64,000 nucleotides of DNA. Source: Mycolicibacterium austroafricanum. GTDB lineage: Bacteria; Actinomycetota; Actinomycetes; Mycobacteriales; Mycobacteriaceae. The DNA lies in the NCBI RefSeq assembly GCF_902705885.1, contig NZ_CACSIP010000013.1, forward strand, positions 1 to 64,000, written 5' to 3'. The notes beneath the pieces were generated by a model. It worked only from the letters and a program-made list of their open reading frames with translations, had not been told where the DNA came from and made no database searches. A program made the position numbers and the translations under genes. This document shows positions 25,819 to 36,423 of this stretch, in pieces; positions within the stretch are counted from its first letter, which is position 1; the number at the start of each line of letters is the position of its first letter.

Positions 25819-26268
25819 GTGCTTCGCTTCGATCCTTTCGGCGACCTTGATGCCGTGACCCGGAGCTTGCTCACCAGCCAGACCGGATCAAATCGCACCC
25901 CACGGTTCATGCCGATGGACCTGTGCAAGATCGACGACCACTACATCCTGACTGCCGACCTCCCCGGAATCGACCCCGGATCGGTGGACGTGAATGTGGA
26001 CAACGGCACGCTCACCGTTTCGGCCCACCGAACCGCCCGCTCCGAGGAGTCCGTGCAGTGGCTGGCCAACGAGCGGTTCTTCGGCACCTACCGCAGGCAG
26101 CTGTCGCTCGGCGAAGGCGTTGACACGTCGGCGATCTCGGCGACCTACGAGAATGGCGTGCTCACCGTGACCATCCCGGTCGCCGAACGCGCCAAGCCTC
26201 GCAAGATCGACGTCGCCCACTCAGGGGCACAGAAGTCGATTCAGCCGACCACCGTCGACTCGGGCTAA
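25819..26268 (+). CDS. Small heat-shock protein Hsp20 (18-kDa antigen type)
   Basis: The protein has 149 residues. The alpha-crystallin domain spans about 30-130 (MPMDLCKIDDHYILTADLPG, FFGTYRRQLSLGEGVDTSAI, ENGVLTVTIPVAERAKPRKI) and closely follows the M. leprae 18-kDa antigen. It holds unfolded proteins without ATP. It starts at GTG 25819 behind AGGAGGT and is preceded by a CIRCE operator. Confidence 0.93.
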   Translation: MLRFDPFGDLDAVTRSLLTSQTGSNRTPRFMPMDLCKIDDHYILTADLPGIDPGSVDVNVDNGTLTVSAHRTARSEESVQWLANERFFGTYRRQLSLGEGVDTSAISATYENGVLTVTIPVAERAKPRKIDVAHSGAQKSIQPTTVDSG

Positions 26269-26286
26269 CCGACGATCGATCGAGAC

Positions 26287-26330
26287 TGCGGGCAGCTCGC
26301 GGATCGTGCAGATATCGCGATCTGCCCGCA
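26287..26330. terminator. Inverted repeat at a convergent junction, possible bidirectional terminator
   Basis: TGCGGGCAG (26287-26295) and CTGCCCGCA (26322-26330) are perfect complements, separated by 26 bases that contain further short complementary stretches. It lies between the stops of hsp20 (plus) and the acetyltransferase gene (minus). Mycobacterial terminators often lack a U-tract, so a structure without one is acceptable here. Confidence 0.4.
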
Positions 26331-26340
26331 CATCGGCGGC

Positions 26341-26940
26341 TCAGGAGTGCCGGTCCAGCCGGAACTGCAGGTTGTTGCGCACCGCGGGCCATTCGATGTC
26401 CAGAATCGAGTAGACGACGGTATCCCGGCGGGACCCGTCGGAGGAGATCTGGTGGCTGCGCAACACCCCGTCGAGCTTGGCGCCCAGCCGCTCGATCCCG
26501 GCCCGGCTTGTGGAGTTGAAAAAATGCGTGCGGAACTCCACTGCGACACAACCCAACCCGTCGAATGCGTGGCCCAGCATCAATAGCTTGGTCTCGGAGT
26601 TGATGCCGGTTCGCCGGGACGCCGCCGAATACCAGGTGTTTCCGATCTCGAGGCGGCGATTGGGCCCGTCGACGTTGAGATAACTCGACGACCCGACCAG
26701 GACGCCGTCCCGGCGGCTGCGCACCACGAACGTCAACCCGGTGTCCGGATGCTGCACCGACAGCCGCGTTTCGACCCAGTCTGCGGCACCGCCCATCTTC
26801 GGCGCGAAGGTGAACCACAGCCGCCCCAGCTCACCGTCGGCGGCGGCTGCTTCGATCTCGGGAATGTGTTCGCGGCCAAGAGGTTCCAGCGTCACCCAGC
26901 GGTCACCGACAAGCGTCACCGGTTCGACGAAACCGGTCAT
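26341..26940 (-). CDS. GNAT-family N-acetyltransferase (RimJ/RimL type)
   Basis: The protein has 199 residues. VTLEPLGREHIPEIEAAAAD at the N-terminus, IGNTWYSAASRRTGINSETK as the acetyl-CoA-binding loop, and VEFRTHFFNSTSRAGIERLG define the RimJ/RimL-like subgroup. It probably acetylates a protein N-terminus or a small amine. Its ATG overlaps the stop of the upstream membrane protein gene (ATGA). Confidence 0.88.
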   Translation of the reverse strand: MTGFVEPVTLVGDRWVTLEPLGREHIPEIEAAAADGELGRLWFTFAPKMGGAADWVETRLSVQHPDTGLTFVVRSRRDGVLVGSSSYLNVDGPNRRLEIGNTWYSAASRRTGINSETKLLMLGHAFDGLGCVAVEFRTHFFNSTSRAGIERLGAKLDGVLRSHQISSDGSRRDTVVYSILDIEWPAVRNNLQFRLDRHS

Positions 26941-27380
26941 GACGGCGCGCTCCCGGCCGCCGCATGCTTCCATGCGGCCAGCATCGTCCACACCGACAGC
27001 AGAACGGCCAGCAGCGCGACCGCCCCGCCGAGATAGAGCCCGTAACCCGCCGCGATGGGCGGATAGACATAGAGCCGATAGAACCACACCGCCAGCACCA
27101 CCAGGACCACCGAAATCCCCAGCGCCACCGTGGAAGCCATTCGCGCCGAGATTCCACGGGCAGACATCGCCCCGGCGACCACCAGCGACGACGCCAGCAG
27201 CACGATGAACTGTCCGACCCCGAACCCGGGAGGCGGCACCGGCATGGCTCCGGCGACCCCGCCGATCGCATTGGCCCGTCCACCGCCGTCGGCCGTGGAC
27301 GTCAGCCAGGGAAACCAGGCGCTCACGGCGACGACCAGCGCGCACAACGCCACCAACCAGCCGGGACGCACGCGAGCCAT
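26937..27380 (-). CDS. Small membrane protein, four spans
   Basis: The protein has 147 residues and four predicted membrane helices (about 8-24, 55-75, 85-105, 118-138). There is an extracytoplasmic loop after TM1 containing the WFPWLTSTADGGGR stretch. I recognise no family beyond a general mycobacterial membrane protein. It is translationally coupled to the acetyltransferase and divergent from the cupin gene across 25 bp. Confidence 0.7.
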   Translation of the reverse strand: MARVRPGWLVALCALVVAVSAWFPWLTSTADGGGRANAIGGVAGAMPVPPPGFGVGQFIVLLASSLVVAGAMSARGISARMASTVALGISVVLVVLAVWFYRLYVYPPIAAGYGLYLGGAVALLAVLLSVWTMLAAWKHAAAGSAPS

Positions 27381-27405
27381 GCCCGCACCCTACTAGGGTG
27401 GGGCG

Positions 27406-27852
27406 ATGAGCGATCTTCCGGAATGGGCGCGTCGGCTGGAGCTTTCCCCGCATCCCGAGGGCGGCTGGTACCGGGAGACCTGGCGCAGCGACCTGACTGT
27501 CCCGCAGTCGGTGCTGCCGACGGACTACGCCGGCCCCCGCAACGCCGGCACCGCGATCCTGTTCCTGCTCATGGCCGGCCAACAATCCGCGTGGCACACG
27601 GTGCGCAGCGCCGAGTTGTGGCTGTATCACTCCGGTGGTCCGCTGCTGCTGGAGGTCGGCGAGGAACAGGACTCCGCCGAGACGCATCTCCTCGGCGCGG
27701 ACATCATGGCCGGGGAGAACCCCCAGTTCGTCGTCCCGCCCGGGTACTGGCAGCGGGCGCGTCCCCGCGACGACCAGCCCTGCCTGGTCAGCTGCGTGGT
27801 GGTGCCGGGGTTCGACTTCGCGGACTTCGCCCTGGGGGCCCCTAGCGACTGA
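27406..27852 (+). CDS. DUF985 cupin-fold protein
   Basis: The protein has 148 residues. HPEGGWYRETWRSD near residue 16, FLLMAGQQSAWHTVRSAELW and the VPPGYWQRARP strand are the hallmarks of DUF985 cupins (RmlC-like jelly roll). The role is unknown; some members are implicated in sugar-nucleotide or small-molecule binding. The 3' end overlaps the convergent BKACE gene by 11 bp. Confidence 0.85.
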   Translation: MSDLPEWARRLELSPHPEGGWYRETWRSDLTVPQSVLPTDYAGPRNAGTAILFLLMAGQQSAWHTVRSAELWLYHSGGPLLLEVGEEQDSAETHLLGADIMAGENPQFVVPPGYWQRARPRDDQPCLVSCVVVPGFDFADFALGAPSD

Positions 27853-28570
27853 GCAGGTCGATGGCGGCCGACACCAGCGCGGCGTTACCCGTGGTGACGG
27901 AGCCGTCCGGAAGCGACAGCGTGTCCTCCATCCCGATGCGGGTCTGCACACCCCGCACGCCTGCATGTTCCAGTAGCGGCCAACAGCTTTCGTCCAGTCC
28001 GTGCAGCAGCACCGGCGCGGGCGATCTCGCCTCGGCCACCATGGCGAGCAGTTCGTCGGCAGTGGCGACATCGCCGTCGGCTCCGAGTTCGATCATCACC
28101 CGCAGGCAGTGCGGGGCCAGCGCCGACGCGGCCCACGACTGCGCCGCCTCGGCGTGGAAGATGCCGACCTCCACGCCGAGCCCGCGGCCGAGCAACACCT
28201 CGGCCAGCTCGGGCGATCCGGGCTCATGCCAGTTCAGCGACGCGAAGTCGGGCAACACGCTCCAGCTCTCGACGGCCTTGCACCGCTGTCGCGCGTCCGG
28301 CAGCGCCCAGAACCCCGTCGTCACCCCCAGCGGCAGACCGGGCGCGGCGTGGCGGACCGCGGCCACCGCGGCGTCCACCTGTTCGGGCAACAACGAATCG
28401 ACACCGTCTGCGGTCTTGGGGTGCATGTGCACGGCTTTGGCTCCCGCTCCGTGGGCGGCCAGAGCCTCGGCCGCGAGCTGCTCCGGGGTGACGGGCAGGT
28501 CGGGATGCTGGTCTGGGGTGCGGGCACCGTTGATGCATGCCTTGACGTAGATCTTCGGGCTGCGGGGCAT
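27842..28570 (-). CDS. Beta-keto acid cleavage (BKACE/DUF849) family protein
   Basis: The protein has 242 residues. VKACINGARTP at the start and AVHMHPK (zinc-binding HxH) near residue 47 are the BKACE motifs, followed by SLNWHEPGS and the IELGADGDVATADELLAMVA segment. The family condenses a beta-keto acid with acetyl-CoA to give acetoacetate and a new CoA ester. It is somewhat shorter than typical members (about 270-310), lacking part of the C-terminal region, so activity is probable but not certain. Confidence 0.8.
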   Translation of the reverse strand: MPRSPKIYVKACINGARTPDQHPDLPVTPEQLAAEALAAHGAGAKAVHMHPKTADGVDSLLPEQVDAAVAAVRHAAPGLPLGVTTGFWALPDARQRCKAVESWSVLPDFASLNWHEPGSPELAEVLLGRGLGVEVGIFHAEAAQSWAASALAPHCLRVMIELGADGDVATADELLAMVAEARSPAPVLLHGLDESCWPLLEHAGVRGVQTRIGMEDTLSLPDGSVTTGNAALVSAAIDLLSR

Positions 28571-28814
28571 ACCTCAATCTTGACCTACGTGTCGAGACTC
28601 GGCAGGTCGCGCCCGGCGCCCAACACCCGCAGCACACGAAGCCGGTGGTGGCCGGCGACGTGCTGACCTGCTGAGCTCGCAGTGGCCCGAAGTCGTTAGG
28701 GTCGTCGGAGGACACGCCCGGCAGGCCGTTTTCCGCAGCGGCAGGACGGGTAGTAGAAAGGCACAGGCGTGCCGTGGGGCACGTCACAATGGTTTTTGCA
28801 GACAGGATGAGTCG

Positions 28815-29744
28815 ATGCCGAACAGCTCAAGCGGAGAGTCGAACACCGCACAGTCCGCGTGGTTGTCGAAGTCCGCGTCGCAGACACGCGGGTCGGACAA
28901 GAAGGAAGTCCAGTTCCACTACGACATCTCCAATGACTTCTTCAAGCTGTGGCAGGACCCCAACCAGGTCTACAGCTGCGCGTACTTCGAGAAGGACGAC
29001 TACACGCTCGAACAGGCGCAGATGGCCAAGATCGACCTCTCGCTCGGCAAGCTGGGCCTGGAGCCGGGGATGACGCTGCTCGACATCGGCTGCGGCTGGG
29101 GCGCCACCATCATGCGGGCGGTCGAGAAATACGACGTCAACGTCATCGGTCTGACGCTGTCGGAGAACCAGAAGCGGCACATCGAGAATCACTGGTTCGC
29201 CAACTCCACGAGCGATCGCACGATGGAAGTGCGGTTGCAGCCCTGGGAGGACTTCGACGGCAAGGTCGACCGGATCGTCTCGATCGGCGCGTTCGAGCAC
29301 TTCGGCTTCAACAAGTACGACGACTACTTCAAGAAGACCTACAACTGGATGCCCGACGACGGCGTCCAGATGCTGCACACGATCACCATCCCGGAGGACG
29401 AGGAGATCAAGGCCAAGGGCCTGCCCCTGACGATGTCGCGGGTGCGTTTCATCAAATTCATCATGGACGAGATCTACCCCGGCGGCCGTCTGCCGCTGGC
29501 GTCGATGGTCACGGACCACGCCGTCAAGGCCGGCTACACCGTCACCCGGGAGCAGCACCTGCAGCCGCACTACGTCAAGACGCTGGACACCTGGGCGAGG
29601 AACCTCGAGGCCAACAAGGATGAGGCCATTGCGATCACCTCCGAGGAGATCTACCAGCGATTCCTCAAGTACCTGGACGGATGTGCCGATTTGTTCCGTG
29701 AAGGCTACACCGACGTCGTCCAGTTCACCTGCGAGAAGAAGTAA
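28815..29744 (+). CDS. SAM-dependent mycolic acid methyltransferase / cyclopropane synthase homologue
   Basis: The protein has 309 residues. The CMAS-family landmarks are complete: [40 protein letters not shown] motif [15 protein letters not shown], the active-site loop [15 protein letters not shown] with the catalytic Glu, and [10 protein letters not shown]. It would transfer a methylene or methyl group to unsaturated meromycolate bound to AcpM. A 22-residue polar N-terminus precedes the fold. It is followed by a paralogue. The 243 bp upstream hold no gene. Confidence 0.9.
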   Translation: MPNSSSGESNTAQSAWLSKSASQTRGSDKKEVQFHYDISNDFFKLWQDPNQVYSCAYFEKDDYTLEQAQMAKIDLSLGKLGLEPGMTLLDIGCGWGATIMRAVEKYDVNVIGLTLSENQKRHIENHWFANSTSDRTMEVRLQPWEDFDGKVDRIVSIGAFEHFGFNKYDDYFKKTYNWMPDDGVQMLHTITIPEDEEIKAKGLPLTMSRVRFIKFIMDEIYPGGRLPLASMVTDHAVKAGYTVTREQHLQPHYVKTLDTWARNLEANKDEAIAITSEEIYQRFLKYLDGCADLFREGYTDVVQFTCEKK

Positions 29745-29840
29745 CTGACGGCCGTGTAGTAACTTGTGGCCACAGACGTAGCCTGATTGTCAGCGCACGA
29801 GAACAGTGGCCGCACGGTTCGGATGGAGGTCGGTCGACCT

Positions 29841-30737
29841 ATGGTCGAGAGCACGGGGGAACCGCGGGAAACAGGCAACACGATGGAGCCCCACTTCGAA
29901 GAGGTCCAGGCACACTACGACCTCTCCGACGTGTTCTTCGGACTCTTCCAGGATCCGTCCCGCACCTACAGCTGCGCGTACTACGAGCGTGACGACATGA
30001 CGCTCGGCGAGGCGCAGATGGCGAAGATCGATCTCGCCCTCGGCAAGCTGGATCTGCAGCCCGGGATGACGCTGCTCGACATCGGCTGCGGCTGGGGCTC
30101 GGTGATGCAACGGGCGGTGGAGAAGTACGACGTCAACGTCGTCGGCCTGACCCTGAGCAAGAACCAGGCCAAGTTCGTCCAGGAGCTTCTCGACGGCATC
30201 GACACCGACCGCACCCGGCGGGTGCTGCTGCGCGGCTGGGAGCAGTTCGACGAGCCCGTCGACCGCATCATCAGCCTGGAGGCGATCGAGGCGTTCCCGC
30301 AGGAGCGGTACGCGCCGTTCTTCAAGGCGTGCCACAGCTTCCTGCCCAGCGGCGGCCGGTTCGTCATCCAGGCGATCCTGGGGCACCCGTTGAAGCGCTG
30401 GCCCGAGCTGGGCATCCCGATCGTGATGTCGGACCTGAAGTTCATGCGGTTCATCGCCAAGGAGATCTTCCCCGGCGGCTCGGTGCCGTGCGACGACGAC
30501 ATCATCGGACTCTCAGCCGACGCGGGGTTCTCGCTGGAGCAGAAGCAGCTTCTCAACGAGCATTATGTCCGCACCCTCGACACGTGGGCCGAGGCGCTGG
30601 AGGCCCACCACGACGAGGCCGTCGCCGCCACGTCCGAGGAGGTCTACCAGCGGTACATGAAGTACCTGGTCGGCTGCAGCGACTTCTTCAAGCGCGGTAT
30701 CAGCGAGCTCGGGCAGTTCACCCTCACCAAGGCCTGA
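29841..30737 (+). CDS. Divergent mycolic acid methyltransferase paralogue
   Basis: The protein has 298 residues from ATG 29841, chosen because GGAGGT lies 10 bases upstream; further in-frame starts upstream lack such a site. The fold is the same (VQAHYDLSDVFFGLFQDPSR, SAM motif [29 protein letters not shown]). The conserved active-site EHFG is changed to EAFP and the following HTI-type segment to VIQAILG. The Glu is kept but the following His and Gly are lost, so it may have altered chemistry, for example a different meromycolate position or product. Confidence 0.88.
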   Translation: MVESTGEPRETGNTMEPHFEEVQAHYDLSDVFFGLFQDPSRTYSCAYYERDDMTLGEAQMAKIDLALGKLDLQPGMTLLDIGCGWGSVMQRAVEKYDVNVVGLTLSKNQAKFVQELLDGIDTDRTRRVLLRGWEQFDEPVDRIISLEAIEAFPQERYAPFFKACHSFLPSGGRFVIQAILGHPLKRWPELGIPIVMSDLKFMRFIAKEIFPGGSVPCDDDIIGLSADAGFSLEQKQLLNEHYVRTLDTWAEALEAHHDEAVAATSEEVYQRYMKYLVGCSDFFKRGISELGQFTLTKA

Positions 30738-30747
30738 TCGGCTCCGC

Positions 30748-31986
30748 TCAGGCGCGGCCGAGCACCAAGGCCACGTTGTGGCCGCCGAACCCGAACGAGT
30801 TGGTGACCGCGTACTGATAGTTGCCGGGGCGCGGGCTGCCGGCCACCACGTCGAGGTGGATGTCCGGGTCGAGGTTCTTCAGGTTGCGGGTGGCAGGCAC
30901 GATGCCGTCGCGCAGGGCCAGCAGCGTCAGGATCGCTTCGACCGCACCCACCGCTCCGACCGAGTGCCCGAGCGCGCTCTTGGGGGCGTACACCGCCGGA
31001 GCGTGGCTGCCGAGCGCGTTGTTGATCGCAACCGACTCGGCGACGTCGCCGACCGTGGTTCCGGTGGCATGCGCGTTGACGTGGTCGATGTCGGTCGGGG
31101 CCAGGCCCGCCAGCTGTATCGCCCTGCTCATCGCAAACCCGGCACGCCTGCCGTCCGGATCGGGAGCCACCATGTGGAAGCCGTCGGAGGTGATGCTGGC
31201 TCCCATCAACCGGCCCAGGATCTTCGCGCCGCGCGCTTTGGCGTGCGCCTCGGTCTCGATCACCAGCAGCGCCCCACCCTCGCCGAACACGAACCCGTCC
31301 CGGTCCCGGTCGAACGGCCGGCATGCGCCCTCGGGATCGTCGTTGTTCTTCGACAGCACGATGCGCATCTTGGCGAACCCGGCGATCGGGACCGCCTCGA
31401 TCCTGGATTCGACGCCGCCGCAGATGGCGATGTCGGCCTCACCGAGCACGATCTGCCGCCAGGCCTGGGCGACGCCTTCCGATCCCGACGCGCAGGCTGA
31501 GATGGGGGCGAGCGCCCCGGCGCGGGCGTGACGTTCCAGCGCGACCGCTGCCGCAGGACCGCTCGGCGCGTACTGCTGTACCGCGGTCGGGGACACCTGA
31601 TCGAGCCGTCCCTCACGCAGATGTTCGTAGGCGAACAGGATCTCTTCGATACCGCCCATGCCGGTCCCGATGGAGACCGCGAGCCGGCGGGTGTCGACGT
31701 CCGGTGACCCGGCGTTCTCCCACACCCGCCGTCCCAGGACGACCGCCATGTGCTGCAGATAAGACCACTGCTCGACCTCCTCGGGGGTGAGCTGATGGTC
31801 GAACGTCTCCAATAGATGACCGCCGATGCGCACCGGCAGATCGAATTCGTCGACGAACGAGTCCTGCAGCCTGCGGATGCCGCTCCGGCCGTCGAGCAGT
31901 GCCTGCCATGTGGTCTCGGGGTCGGTCCCCAGGGCTGTTGTCATCGCAACCCCGGTCACCACCACGTCCGGGAACTTGCTGTCCAT
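30748..31986 (-). CDS. Beta-ketoacyl-ACP synthase II, KasA/KasB type
   Basis: The protein has 412 residues from ATG 31986 (31998 possible). The thiolase-fold active site is intact: Cys in ISACASGSEGVAQAW, His in DHVNAHATGTT, His in PKSALGHSVGAVGAVE, and the closing NSFGFGGHNVALVLG. Known KasA/KasB extend meromycolate chains in FAS-II. It is convergent with the methyltransferase pair, so the three genes form a mycolate-related neighbourhood. The N-AHATGT variant rather than AHGTAT suggests a third paralogue, not kasA itself. Confidence 0.9.
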   Translation of the reverse strand: MDSKFPDVVVTGVAMTTALGTDPETTWQALLDGRSGIRRLQDSFVDEFDLPVRIGGHLLETFDHQLTPEEVEQWSYLQHMAVVLGRRVWENAGSPDVDTRRLAVSIGTGMGGIEEILFAYEHLREGRLDQVSPTAVQQYAPSGPAAAVALERHARAGALAPISACASGSEGVAQAWRQIVLGEADIAICGGVESRIEAVPIAGFAKMRIVLSKNNDDPEGACRPFDRDRDGFVFGEGGALLVIETEAHAKARGAKILGRLMGASITSDGFHMVAPDPDGRRAGFAMSRAIQLAGLAPTDIDHVNAHATGTTVGDVAESVAINNALGSHAPAVYAPKSALGHSVGAVGAVEAILTLLALRDGIVPATRNLKNLDPDIHLDVVAGSPRPGNYQYAVTNSFGFGGHNVALVLGRA

Positions 31987-32191
31987 CGTCATCGCCACCC
32001 TTATCCCTGCGAAGCTTCTCGCCGGGTCTACCCGCTGTGTCAGCGTTTACTCACGGATACCCGGCGTCGCCACGGGGTATCCGCCCCTCCATGAAACAGC
32101 ATAATTTCCGTAGCGGCGACAAAGTCACCTGCGAGGTCACCTGCGAGCGGTAGCGAGGCCGAGGGCACCGTCCGCGCGTATGCGCCCGAGA

Positions 32192-32237
32192 GTACGGTTT
32201 CTGACGGAAAACCGCCGAGATCCGTCAAAAACCGTAC
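32192..32237. repeat. 17-bp inverted repeat (hairpin) in a gene gap
   Basis: Arms 32192-32208 and 32221-32237 are complementary over 17 bp with one mismatch (each reads roughly GTACGGTTT-TGACGGA), around a 12-base loop. The repeat sits 10 bp beyond the aldehyde dehydrogenase stop and downstream of that operon, so it may be its terminator or a dispersed element. The rest of 31987-32191 carries no gene I can support. Confidence 0.7.
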
Positions 32238-32246
32238 ATTCGCTGG

Positions 32247-33671
<1,425 letters not shown>

Positions 33672-33698
33672 GGGTCTAGCCTTCCCTAAATCGCCCGG

Positions 33699-35411
33699 CT
33701 ACTGGGTGCCTTCTGCATACCAGGTCCGGAACCGGTCGTACTTGGGCATCTCCTCGGAATTGGCGGTCGGGTCGATGCACACATGCACCACACCCACCTT
33801 GCCGCTGGCGTAGGCGCGGGCGATCGCCGGCCCGATCTCCTCTTCCTTCTCGACGTACTCACCGTGGCAGCCGAAGCCCTCGGCGATCTTGTCCATCCGG
33901 ACATCCTTGCTCCAGTGCACGCCGGGTTGTGGGGACGGCTGTTCGAAGGTGCGCTTGTACACGCCCACCTCCAGACCCCACTGGTGATCGACACCCACGA
34001 CACACACCAGCGGCAACTTCCGGCGCGCTGCGGTCTCCAACTCTGCGATGTGGAACAGGAACGCCGAGTCACTGGTCAGCAGCATGACCGGACGCTTACC
34101 GCCTTCGGCGACCGAGGCGCCGACGGCATACGGCAGGCCGGTGCCGAGGTGCCCGAAGTTCTGGTTCCAGATCACGTCGCGCGGTTTGGACTGCGAGTAC
34201 GTCCACTGGAAGATCACGGTGGCACCGCCGTCACGCACCATGATGCCGTCGTCGAGTTCGGCGAACGCCTTCGTCGCCTCGACCACGTAGCGCGCCGGGT
34301 GCACCGGCGTCCGGCCACTGGGGGCCTCGTCGGCCACCCGCGCCAGTTCGGCGGCGTCGGCCTTGACCAGGGCCTCGAGTGTCGCCGACGGTGCCCGCGG
34401 GGTCTCCCGCAACGCCTCGACCAGCTGCGGGACCACGCCACGCAGATCGCCGACCAGCGGCACGTCGACGGGCCGGTTCACGCCGATCGCGGTCGGGTCC
34501 TGCTCGACCAGAACCCACTTGCGATTCGCGTCGTTGCCGGCCCAGTGCTGGGTGCGGCCGTAGTGCATCGGCTCACCGAGCTCGGTGCCCAGCGCGACGC
34601 ACAGGTCGGACTCCTCGACCGCCTCGTTGGCGGCCGGCGAGAACAGATAGGGAAACGTGCGCTCCTGCAGTCCCGGGATGAACGATGTGCCGCCGGAGGT
34701 CTGGATCACCGGGCAGGCCATCAGCTCGGCCAGCTCCTTGACCTGCTGCTGGGTGCGAGACGTGTGGACACCGTGGCCGACGAGCAGGATCGGGCTCTTG
34801 GCGTCGCGGATCAGCCTGGCCGCCTCGGCGACCTCCCGTTCCCCTGCACCCTGGTCGACCAGGCGATACCTGTTGGGCGGCAACGGATCCGGGACGTCGA
34901 GCTCTTCGAGGATGACGTGCGACGGGTACTCGATGTAGCTGGGCCCGGGCGTTCCGGACATCGAGCGGCGGACGGCCTCGCGGATGATCTCGTCGGTCTG
35001 GTCGGCGTACTCGATCGAGCTGCTGTACTTGACCGACGGCGTGAAAAGCCCTTCCTGTTGGATGAACTGGATGCGTCCGCGGCGCACCCGACGTTCGGTG
35101 ACGCGAGCGCGCTGGCCACCGAGGAAGATCACCGGTGAGTTCTCCACGAGCGCGCACATCATCGCCCCGGCGATGTTGGCCACGCCGGGTCCGAGGGTGC
35201 CGATGCACAGCCCGGGCTTACCGGTCATCCGGGACGCGGCTTCGGCCATGAAGCCGGCACTGAGCTCGTGGTGCGGCGCGACGACAGACCATCCCCTGGC
35301 TTCGGCCTCGGTGAACATGTGCACGAAGTTGGGGTCGGGGATGCCGAACAGCGTGTTGACCCCCTCAGCCTCGAAGAGGTCGAGAATTCGTTTGTATACG
35401 GGTACGCCCAT
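33699..35411 (-). CDS. Thiamine-pyrophosphate-dependent lyase/decarboxylase (acetolactate synthase-like)
   Basis: The protein has 570 residues with three TPP-enzyme domains. The PYR domain has the activating Glu in PHHELSAGFMAEAASRMTGK. A central domain spans about 190-330. In the PP domain the pyrophosphate/Mg motif is TSDSAFLFHIAELETA, where GDG is replaced by SDS. It resembles acetohydroxyacid synthase and 2-hydroxyacyl-CoA lyase groups and may cleave a 2-hydroxyacyl or 2-ketoacyl intermediate. GGAGC precedes the ATG, 10 bp after the acyl-CoA dehydrogenase. Confidence 0.85.
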   Translation of the reverse strand: MGVPVYKRILDLFEAEGVNTLFGIPDPNFVHMFTEAEARGWSVVAPHHELSAGFMAEAASRMTGKPGLCIGTLGPGVANIAGAMMCALVENSPVIFLGGQRARVTERRVRRGRIQFIQQEGLFTPSVKYSSSIEYADQTDEIIREAVRRSMSGTPGPSYIEYPSHVILEELDVPDPLPPNRYRLVDQGAGEREVAEAARLIRDAKSPILLVGHGVHTSRTQQQVKELAELMACPVIQTSGGTSFIPGLQERTFPYLFSPAANEAVEESDLCVALGTELGEPMHYGRTQHWAGNDANRKWVLVEQDPTAIGVNRPVDVPLVGDLRGVVPQLVEALRETPRAPSATLEALVKADAAELARVADEAPSGRTPVHPARYVVEATKAFAELDDGIMVRDGGATVIFQWTYSQSKPRDVIWNQNFGHLGTGLPYAVGASVAEGGKRPVMLLTSDSAFLFHIAELETAARRKLPLVCVVGVDHQWGLEVGVYKRTFEQPSPQPGVHWSKDVRMDKIAEGFGCHGEYVEKEEEIGPAIARAYASGKVGVVHVCIDPTANSEEMPKYDRFRTWYAEGTQ

Positions 35412-35421
35412 CAGTGCTCCT

Positions 35422-36423
35422 TCATCGGTATCGCTGTGCGAGTTTTTGTCGTTGTGCTGCAGGCGAACCGAAGAGGGAACGGTTCAACGCGGCGCGCTTG
35501 AGGTAGATGTGGATGCCGCTCTCCCACGTGTAGCCGATGCCGCCGTGTAGCTGCATGGCCTTGCCTGCGACGTCGACGGCCGCCAAGCACGTGTACGACT
35601 TCGCCATCGCCGCCGCCACCCCCGCGTCGGCGTTATCGGAGACTGCGCCCACCGCTTCAGCGACGAGCTGCCGCGACACCTCGACGGCGACGAGCATGTC
35701 CGCGCACGCGTGCTTGACGGCCTGGAAGGACCCGATCGGACGGCCGAACTGGTGGCGTACTTTCAGGTAATCGACGGTGGCTGTAAGCATCTGCGCGGCC
35801 ACGCCCAGGCTGTCGCAGGCGATCGCCACCGCGGCTCGGTCGTGGAAGGCCTGGGTGGCCGCCGCAGGATCACCGGCGAACTCCAGAACCTGGTCGATCT
35901 CGACGGCATCGGCGGTGACCGCGGCCAGCCGGCGCGTCTCGTCGACGACGGGCTGCGCCTGCACGGTCAGCCCGGTGGGCGGCACCACCGCGACCCCGGT
36001 CGCGGTGATCAGCAGCAGGCGGTCCGCACCGACGGCGTCGGCGACGAATTCCGCGCGCCCACTCACCCGCCCGTCGTCGATCACGAAGTCACCGGCCACT
36101 GCGCACAGCCTGCTGGGACCGTCGGCGACGGTGGTGAACAGTTCGTCGCGTATCTGGCTGTCCTGCAGCAGGTTCAGCAGACCACCCGCGAGCACCGCCG
36201 AGCCCAGGTAGCTGTTGGCGCTGGATGCCCGGCCGATCTGCTCGAGGATGACAGCGGTCTCGCCGAAGGTCGCCCCGGCGCCGCCGAGCGCGTCGGGCAC
36301 CTCCAGCCCGGTCCAGCCGGCGTCGACGAGCATCGCCCAACCGACCTCGCGATCCTTGGCCAGTAGGTCACCTGCGACCGAACGCAACTCGTCGTGAAAC
36401 TCGGTGAACTCGTCGGCGGCCAT
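35422..36423 (-). CDS. Acyl-CoA dehydrogenase, small-subunit type
   Basis: The protein has 333 residues, clearly shorter than canonical members (about 380-400). The N-terminal helix domain is reduced. The C-terminal FAD/catalytic helices remain (RHQFGRPIGSFQAVKHACAD and QLHGGIGYTWESGIHIYLKR). Its ATG overlaps the stop of the upstream full-length dehydrogenase (TGATG). Actinobacterial steroid/alicyclic pathways use heterotetramers of one long and one short FadE encoded side by side, so a complex with the 36423-37631 product is likely. Confidence 0.87.
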   Translation of the reverse strand: MAADEFTEFHDELRSVAGDLLAKDREVGWAMLVDAGWTGLEVPDALGGAGATFGETAVILEQIGRASSANSYLGSAVLAGGLLNLLQDSQIRDELFTTVADGPSRLCAVAGDFVIDDGRVSGRAEFVADAVGADRLLLITATGVAVVPPTGLTVQAQPVVDETRRLAAVTADAVEIDQVLEFAGDPAAATQAFHDRAAVAIACDSLGVAAQMLTATVDYLKVRHQFGRPIGSFQAVKHACADMLVAVEVSRQLVAEAVGAVSDNADAGVAAAMAKSYTCLAAVDVAGKAMQLHGGIGYTWESGIHIYLKRAALNRSLFGSPAAQRQKLAQRYR

